A stretch of DNA of 22,202 nucleotides, taken from positions 1-22,202 of the forward strand of contig JAUSAU010000027.1 of the NCBI GenBank assembly GCA_030652345.1. The letters run 5' to 3'. Both the position numbers and the translations under genes were made by a program. Shown in pieces: positions 18,890 to 22,202 of this stretch. The first letter of the stretch is position 1. Each line of letters opens with the position of its first letter. Source of the stretch: Coriobacteriia bacterium. Lineage in GTDB: Bacteria > Actinomycetota > Coriobacteriia > Anaerosomatales > PALSA-660. The notes below the pieces were generated by a model that was given only the letters and a program-made list of their open reading frames with translations, did no database searches and had not been told where the DNA came from.

Positions 18890-19642
18890 ATGGGTTCGGA
18901 GGGCATGACGTCCACAGGATGGATGAGGTCCGGCGACAAGGTCGCGACTGCATTGGTCTACGGGATCTTCGGGATCGTCGTTCTGATCCTCACTCTGGTG
19001 CTGTGGGTCGTCTTCAACGGGCTCATGAATCCGACGACGCCGCGGAGCTATCACGAGCGCCAGATCAAGCTGCTAGAGGAGGTCGTCGTCCAGAAGCCCA
19101 AGGTTGCGGCCGCTTGGGCGGATCTGGCTCGCGCGCTGATCGTGGCGAAACAGTACAACTCGGCCGCAAGCGTCTTGGACCGCGGTGACAAAGCCCTTGG
19201 GAAGGACGCCCCCGAGTTGGCGCTCGAGCGCGCCCGACTCGCGCTCGTGCGAGGGCAGGCTGATGAGGCCCTGAGGCTGGCGGACAAGGCGCTCAAGGTC
19301 ACGAGCGCGTTCCGCGAGCGCCAGATGGCCAAGTTCGCTGAGAAAGCCGTCACCGTCGACCCGAGAACGATCCAAGCGGACGTGATGGCGGAGGCAGCCG
19401 AAATGAAGGGCAGTCTGCTGGCCGCAAAGAAGTCGTGGACGGATGCGGAGAAGGCCTACTCGATCGCAATCTATGAGAAGCCGGGGAGTGCCGACTATCT
19501 GGTGACGCGCGCGAGTGTCTATATCGAGTTGCGTGAATACGACAAGGCTCGGGCTGATGCCGACAAAGCCCTTGCCATGATTCCAGGTTTCGAGCCTGCT
19601 CTGACCGTCCTGAAGCGCATCGACAAGGGGAGCGGCAAGTGA
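18890..19642 (+). CDS. Membrane-anchored TPR protein, module copy 2
   Basis: The 250-residue product is a paralogue of the protein at 13617. It has one membrane segment (about 23-45, VYGIFGIVVLILTLVLWVVF), then NPTTPRSYHERQIKLLEE, the counterpart of the PPRTSQERQ element. Helical repeats follow: AAWADLARALIVAKQYNSAA, RARLALVRGQADEALRLADK, and the C-terminal TPR pair around YLVTRASVYIELREYDKARA. ATG 18890 has GAGAGGTG 6 bp upstream and a membrane segment at the same depth as copy 1; the frame is open from 18731, but that stretch looks like leader. It overlaps the following NHL gene by 4 bp. Specific function is unknown; assembly or scaffolding of the neighbouring cytochrome is inferred from repeated co-occurrence. 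Confidence 0.82.
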   Translation: MGSEGMTSTGWMRSGDKVATALVYGIFGIVVLILTLVLWVVFNGLMNPTTPRSYHERQIKLLEEVVVQKPKVAAAWADLARALIVAKQYNSAASVLDRGDKALGKDAPELALERARLALVRGQADEALRLADKALKVTSAFRERQMAKFAEKAVTVDPRTIQADVMAEAAEMKGSLLAAKKSWTDAEKAYSIAIYEKPGSADYLVTRASVYIELREYDKARADADKALAMIPGFEPALTVLKRIDKGSGK

Positions 19643-20853
19643 GCGACGAGACGCCCATGGCCAGTGTGAAACCAGCTGTGAGAAAGCGATCGGGGAACCG
19701 CGTCCGCACGGCGCTCGCGATCATCATGGCCCTGTTCGCGTTGCTGCTGATCGTCCTCGTGGTGTTCGTCGTGCGGCTCGCGCAGCCGATCGGTGCTCCA
19801 GACAAGGCGGAGTTGAGCGACGGTCTTGAGTGGGTGCGTTCGATCTACGGCTGGGGCAAGAGCGAGAATCAGCAACTCTACGGGCCAACGGATGTCGGCG
19901 TCGGACCGGATGGGACGATCTGGGTCAGTGATCCTCAGCGCTTTCAGCTCGTCGCGTTCAATCCCGACGGCACGTACAGGACGATCGTGCACAAGGGGCC
20001 CTGGTACATGATGCCGCAGGCATTCGACGTCAGCGCGGCGAACGAGATCTATGTCGCGGACTTCAAGAGCAACAAGATCCGCGTGTTCACGCCGGGCAAC
20101 GTCGAACTGCGGAGTTGGGACACTTCCCTGCCGATGGAGGTCGCTGTCCAGGGAGACCGGGCGGTCGTCGGCAGCCGTGACAACGTGGCTATCTTCGATA
20201 CGCGGGGGAAGCTGATCGCACGATGGGGTACCCGGGGCAAGGGTACTGATCAGGTCGACGTCGTTCGGGGGGTGGCGATCGGGCCCGACGGATCGATCTA
20301 CTTCTCGGATACGCAGAATCGCCGTGTCAAGTGCTATTCCGCAGCGGGCAAGTTCAAGTGGGTCTACCCGACTCCGGCTGATTTCAAGAAGTGGAGCTCC
20401 AGCGCGGCCGCTGGTAACAAGACGCCCAAGCCGTTCCAGTTGCCTGCGGGCATGACGTTCGACGGCGCGGGGCGCTTGGTCGTCGCGGATCCGTTCGAGT
20501 TCGCACTGATCGCGCTCGATCCGGCCACGGGGCGGGTCACCAAGCGATACGGCGAGTATGGTCAGACCGATGGCAAGCTCGCATACCCGACCAGCATCGA
20601 CTACGACCCGGTACGGGACTGGTTCGTAGTCGCCGATACTGCGAATAACCGCGTGCAGATACTGCGCTTGAGCGGAAGCGGCGGGAGCCCTCTCTCTGCT
20701 CTCGCACGGGCGACGGTTGGGCCGGTATGGATCTGCGGGATCCCGCTCGTCCTGTTGCTCGTGGCTCTCGGGATTGCGGTCGCGCGACGGCGAGCGCCGC
20801 GAAGTACGCCAGGAAGCGGCGAAGTGGGTGTGACGCCGTTCACCGAAGCGTGA
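19639..20853 (+). CDS. Doubly membrane-anchored NHL-repeat beta-propeller protein, module copy 2
   Basis: The 404-residue paralogue of the protein at 14383 starts at a GTG overlapping the TPR2 stop (GTGA). It has membrane span 1 at about 23-45, the shared motif WVRSIYGWG, then NHL units GPTDVGVGPDGTIWVSD, VVRGVAIGPDGSIYFSD, PAGMTFDGAGRLVVAD and YPTSIDYDPVRDWFVVAD, with weaker units between. Span 2 (VWICGIPLVLLLVALGIAV) is followed by ARRR, so both ends should be inside and the propeller outside. Copy 2 lacks the acidic LLAE repeat at the N-terminus of copy 1 and has instead a short basic head. Conserved surface elements include DPFEF and ADT(T/A)N-(D/N)-R. Ligand or partner is unknown; position suggests the cytochrome made next. 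Confidence 0.86.
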   Translation: MSDETPMASVKPAVRKRSGNRVRTALAIIMALFALLLIVLVVFVVRLAQPIGAPDKAELSDGLEWVRSIYGWGKSENQQLYGPTDVGVGPDGTIWVSDPQRFQLVAFNPDGTYRTIVHKGPWYMMPQAFDVSAANEIYVADFKSNKIRVFTPGNVELRSWDTSLPMEVAVQGDRAVVGSRDNVAIFDTRGKLIARWGTRGKGTDQVDVVRGVAIGPDGSIYFSDTQNRRVKCYSAAGKFKWVYPTPADFKKWSSSAAAGNKTPKPFQLPAGMTFDGAGRLVVADPFEFALIALDPATGRVTKRYGEYGQTDGKLAYPTSIDYDPVRDWFVVADTANNRVQILRLSGSGGSPLSALARATVGPVWICGIPLVLLLVALGIAVARRRAPRSTPGSGEVGVTPFTEA

Positions 20854-20874
20854 GGATTCGCCAAATTAACTCTC

Positions 20875-20898
20875 GTACACAGTGTGATCGCTGTGTAC
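20875..20898. promoter_or_regulatory. Perfect dyad GTACACAG-N8-CTGTGTAC, candidate operator
   Basis: Two perfectly complementary 8-mers (20875-20882 and 20891-20898) flank an 8-bp spacer, 22 bp after the NHL2 stop and upstream of the last cytochrome. The right arm overlaps a -10-like TACTAT (20896-20901), though no clear -35 is seen. No T-run follows, which argues against a terminator. The shape suits a dimeric repressor or activator; the regulator cannot be named from sequence. Confidence 0.5.
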
Positions 20899-20984
20899 TA
20901 TTGATGGAGGTTCGCGTTCTTTGCGATTCGAGTTGCTGACCACGGTCCTGTTGCGGGGTCGTGTAGCAAGAGACTTTGTCTCGG

Positions 20985-20994
20985 AAAGGAGGTG
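20985..20994 (+). promoter_or_regulatory. Very strong ribosome binding site AAAGGAGGTG
   Basis: This near-perfect anti-16S match is the best in the window and lies 10 bp before ATG 21005, which is in frame with the cytochrome ATG at 21041. It suggests that translation of the last cytochrome starts at 21005 and is unusually strong. The second ATG has only GGAG (21032-21035) at 5 bp. Confidence 0.6.
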
Positions 20995-21004
20995 TACAAC
21001 AGAG

Positions 21005-22141
21005 ATGACAAACAGAACATCAAACACGAATGGAGTCACCATGAAGAAGATCGCCATCTTGGCGGTTCTGGTGGTTGCTTTCATGGCCGCTACCACTGTC
21101 GCATACGCCATCAGCCCGGCATACATCCCCTGGAACGCTGGTGGTAACAATGCGCTTACTGGCGGCCCTCACCAGAACTACCAGCTCGCCACCGAGAAGT
21201 GCGCCGTGTGCCACTCCGTGCACGCCGCCGCAGTCTCCAACGCTGCAGCCGGCGTGTTCGCTCCGGTGGGCGAGGGTCCCATCGGTAACGCCGAGACCCA
21301 GTTGCTCCTCAAGTCCTCGGTCGCCGACGCCTGCACCTACTGTCACATCACGACCAATGCGTCAGGCCTCCAGATCTACGGCGGCGTCGCTTCGAACTAC
21401 AGCACCGGCGATGACTACGGCCACAACGGCAGCACGTCCGCCGCTTGCGCCAGCTGTCACGCTGTCCATGGTGCCGATACGTTCAAGGGCTACATCGCCG
21501 GCAAGATCCTGAAGGCCGGTGGTAACGTCGTGGGCAACGCGAGCAACCAGGTCCAGAGCGAGGCTGCCGCTACGCTCAACGGTACGCTGCCTGGTGTCGA
21601 GACGGTGTTCACTGCCACGACCGCTGGCAACGGCGACCTGCAGGTCACCGCATTCTGCACGCGCTGCCACAAGACGTTCTCCGATGCGTCCGAGTCGACG
21701 ATCACCGCTTCCGGTTACTTCAATGACTACAGCGGTACTGTCGGTTTCGGTCCCATGAGCTACAAGAATCACCCGCTCAAGGCTGACGACGCGGCATTCG
21801 CCGCCTCCGGTGCGAACTACGCCGGCAAGGTCGCATGGGCCGGATCGCAGACATGCCGCAGCTGTCACGCGGCCGGTTCGACTCGTCGCTCCACCTCCTA
21901 CGGCGGTGGCGGCGGCGTCGTAGCGTGGAGCTTCCCTCACCACACTCCGGGCAACGCTGCGTTCCTGGTTTCGGGTGCGGGTACGGGCGATGCCAATATC
22001 GGCATCGACAACACCTCGCTCACCAAGCCGGCTGGCTCGAACAGCGTCGCTGTGGGTGCTGCGGACGGCGTCTGCCTCCGCTGCCACACCAACGCCTCCG
22101 CAGTCGGCAACGGTACTGCCGGTGTGGGCGTCACGTTCTAG
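21005..22141 (+). CDS. Secreted hexaheme c-type cytochrome, module copy 2 (probably highly expressed)
   Basis: Numbered from the Met at 21041 (366 residues; 378 if the strong ribosome site drives ATG 21005), the product has a signal peptide MKKIAILAVL...AYA. Six CxxCH motifs follow at Cys54, 98, 136, 206, 272 and 345. Distal-histidine candidates 44, 61, 128, 143, 244 and 300 match those of the cytochrome at 15763. Shared blocks include KCAVCHSVHAA, KNHPLKA, CRSCHAAG, HTPGNA versus YTPGNA, and ADGVCLRCH. The region between hemes is rich in Gly, Ala, Ser and Asn. Codons GCT and GGT are much commoner than in the amino-acid operon (about 17 and 21 by eye), a sign of high expression or different history. 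No anchor or sorting signal is seen, so it is released or self-assembles. Inferred role: main extracellular electron carrier. Confidence 0.88.
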   Translation: MTNRTSNTNGVTMKKIAILAVLVVAFMAATTVAYAISPAYIPWNAGGNNALTGGPHQNYQLATEKCAVCHSVHAAAVSNAAAGVFAPVGEGPIGNAETQLLLKSSVADACTYCHITTNASGLQIYGGVASNYSTGDDYGHNGSTSAACASCHAVHGADTFKGYIAGKILKAGGNVVGNASNQVQSEAAATLNGTLPGVETVFTATTAGNGDLQVTAFCTRCHKTFSDASESTITASGYFNDYSGTVGFGPMSYKNHPLKADDAAFAASGANYAGKVAWAGSQTCRSCHAAGSTRRSTSYGGGGGVVAWSFPHHTPGNAAFLVSGAGTGDANIGIDNTSLTKPAGSNSVAVGAADGVCLRCHTNASAVGNGTAGVGVTF

Positions 22142-22172
22142 TCTGACAGCTGTACGATCGGCTGTTGATGGA

Positions 22173-22202
22173 GGGGGGCGGGGCCCGGCGGCCCCCCCCC
22201 CC
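22173..22202 (+). terminator. G/C hairpin at the window edge, possible terminator or assembly end artefact
   Basis: GGGGCC (22180-22185) and GGCCCC (22190-22195) pair around a CGGC loop. After one C-C mismatch, six more G-C pairs (22173-22178 with 22197-22202) extend the stem to the last base. It lies 31 bp after the cytochrome stop, where a terminator is expected, but any T-tract would be outside the window. The run of eleven C may be low-quality contig end. Confidence 0.4.

Noticed and set aside
20875..20898. Palindrome as a terminator of the NHL2 gene
   Set aside because: No T-run follows the right arm; a -10-like element overlaps it instead, so an operator is more likely.

Overview
The window looks like a piece of chromosome from a high-GC, anaerobic, metal- or electrode-respiring Actinobacterium. 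The best guess is a Coriobacteriia member of the OPB41/Anaerosomatales type. This rests on three things: strong G/C at third codon positions, an actinobacterial-length (530 aa) SerA, and four multiheme c-type cytochromes beside single-membrane-style anchors with no outer-membrane porin. The taxonomic call is inference; no rRNA or other marker is present.

Region 1 (1-9575, all +) is a tightly packed amino-acid biosynthesis operon: 3' end of ilvD, ilvB, ilvN, ilvC, a class V aminotransferase, serA, leuA and leuC. It covers branched-chain amino acid synthesis plus the first steps of serine synthesis. leuD and leuB are not in the window.

Region 2 (9585-13471) holds two convergent Wzy_C/O-antigen-ligase-type membrane proteins with C-terminal helical repeats. 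Their stop codons are 3 bp apart. The minus-strand copy carries a single-base frameshift near 12811-12815.

Region 3 (13546-22202, all +) is the most interesting part. A three-gene module, a membrane-anchored TPR protein, a doubly anchored NHL beta-propeller and a secreted hexaheme cytochrome, occurs twice (13617-16845 and 18890-22141). The two copies flank two membrane-anchored multiheme cytochromes: one with 12 CxxCH motifs and a NapC/NrfH-like start, and one with five CxxCH plus one CX3CH and two membrane spans. The two secreted cytochromes each have six CxxCH motifs and share six further histidines in matching places, which fits six bis-His hemes, the heme count of the Geobacter nanowire cytochrome OmcS. 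A working model is quinol -> membrane multiheme cytochromes -> secreted hexaheme cytochromes (possibly filaments) -> extracellular acceptor, with TPR and NHL proteins as assembly or docking factors and the neighbouring ligases possibly supplying glycans. The last cytochrome has the strongest ribosome binding site, a perfect 8-8-8 palindrome upstream and a distinct codon bias, so it may be the most highly expressed gene here. The window ends exactly at the base of a G/C hairpin.
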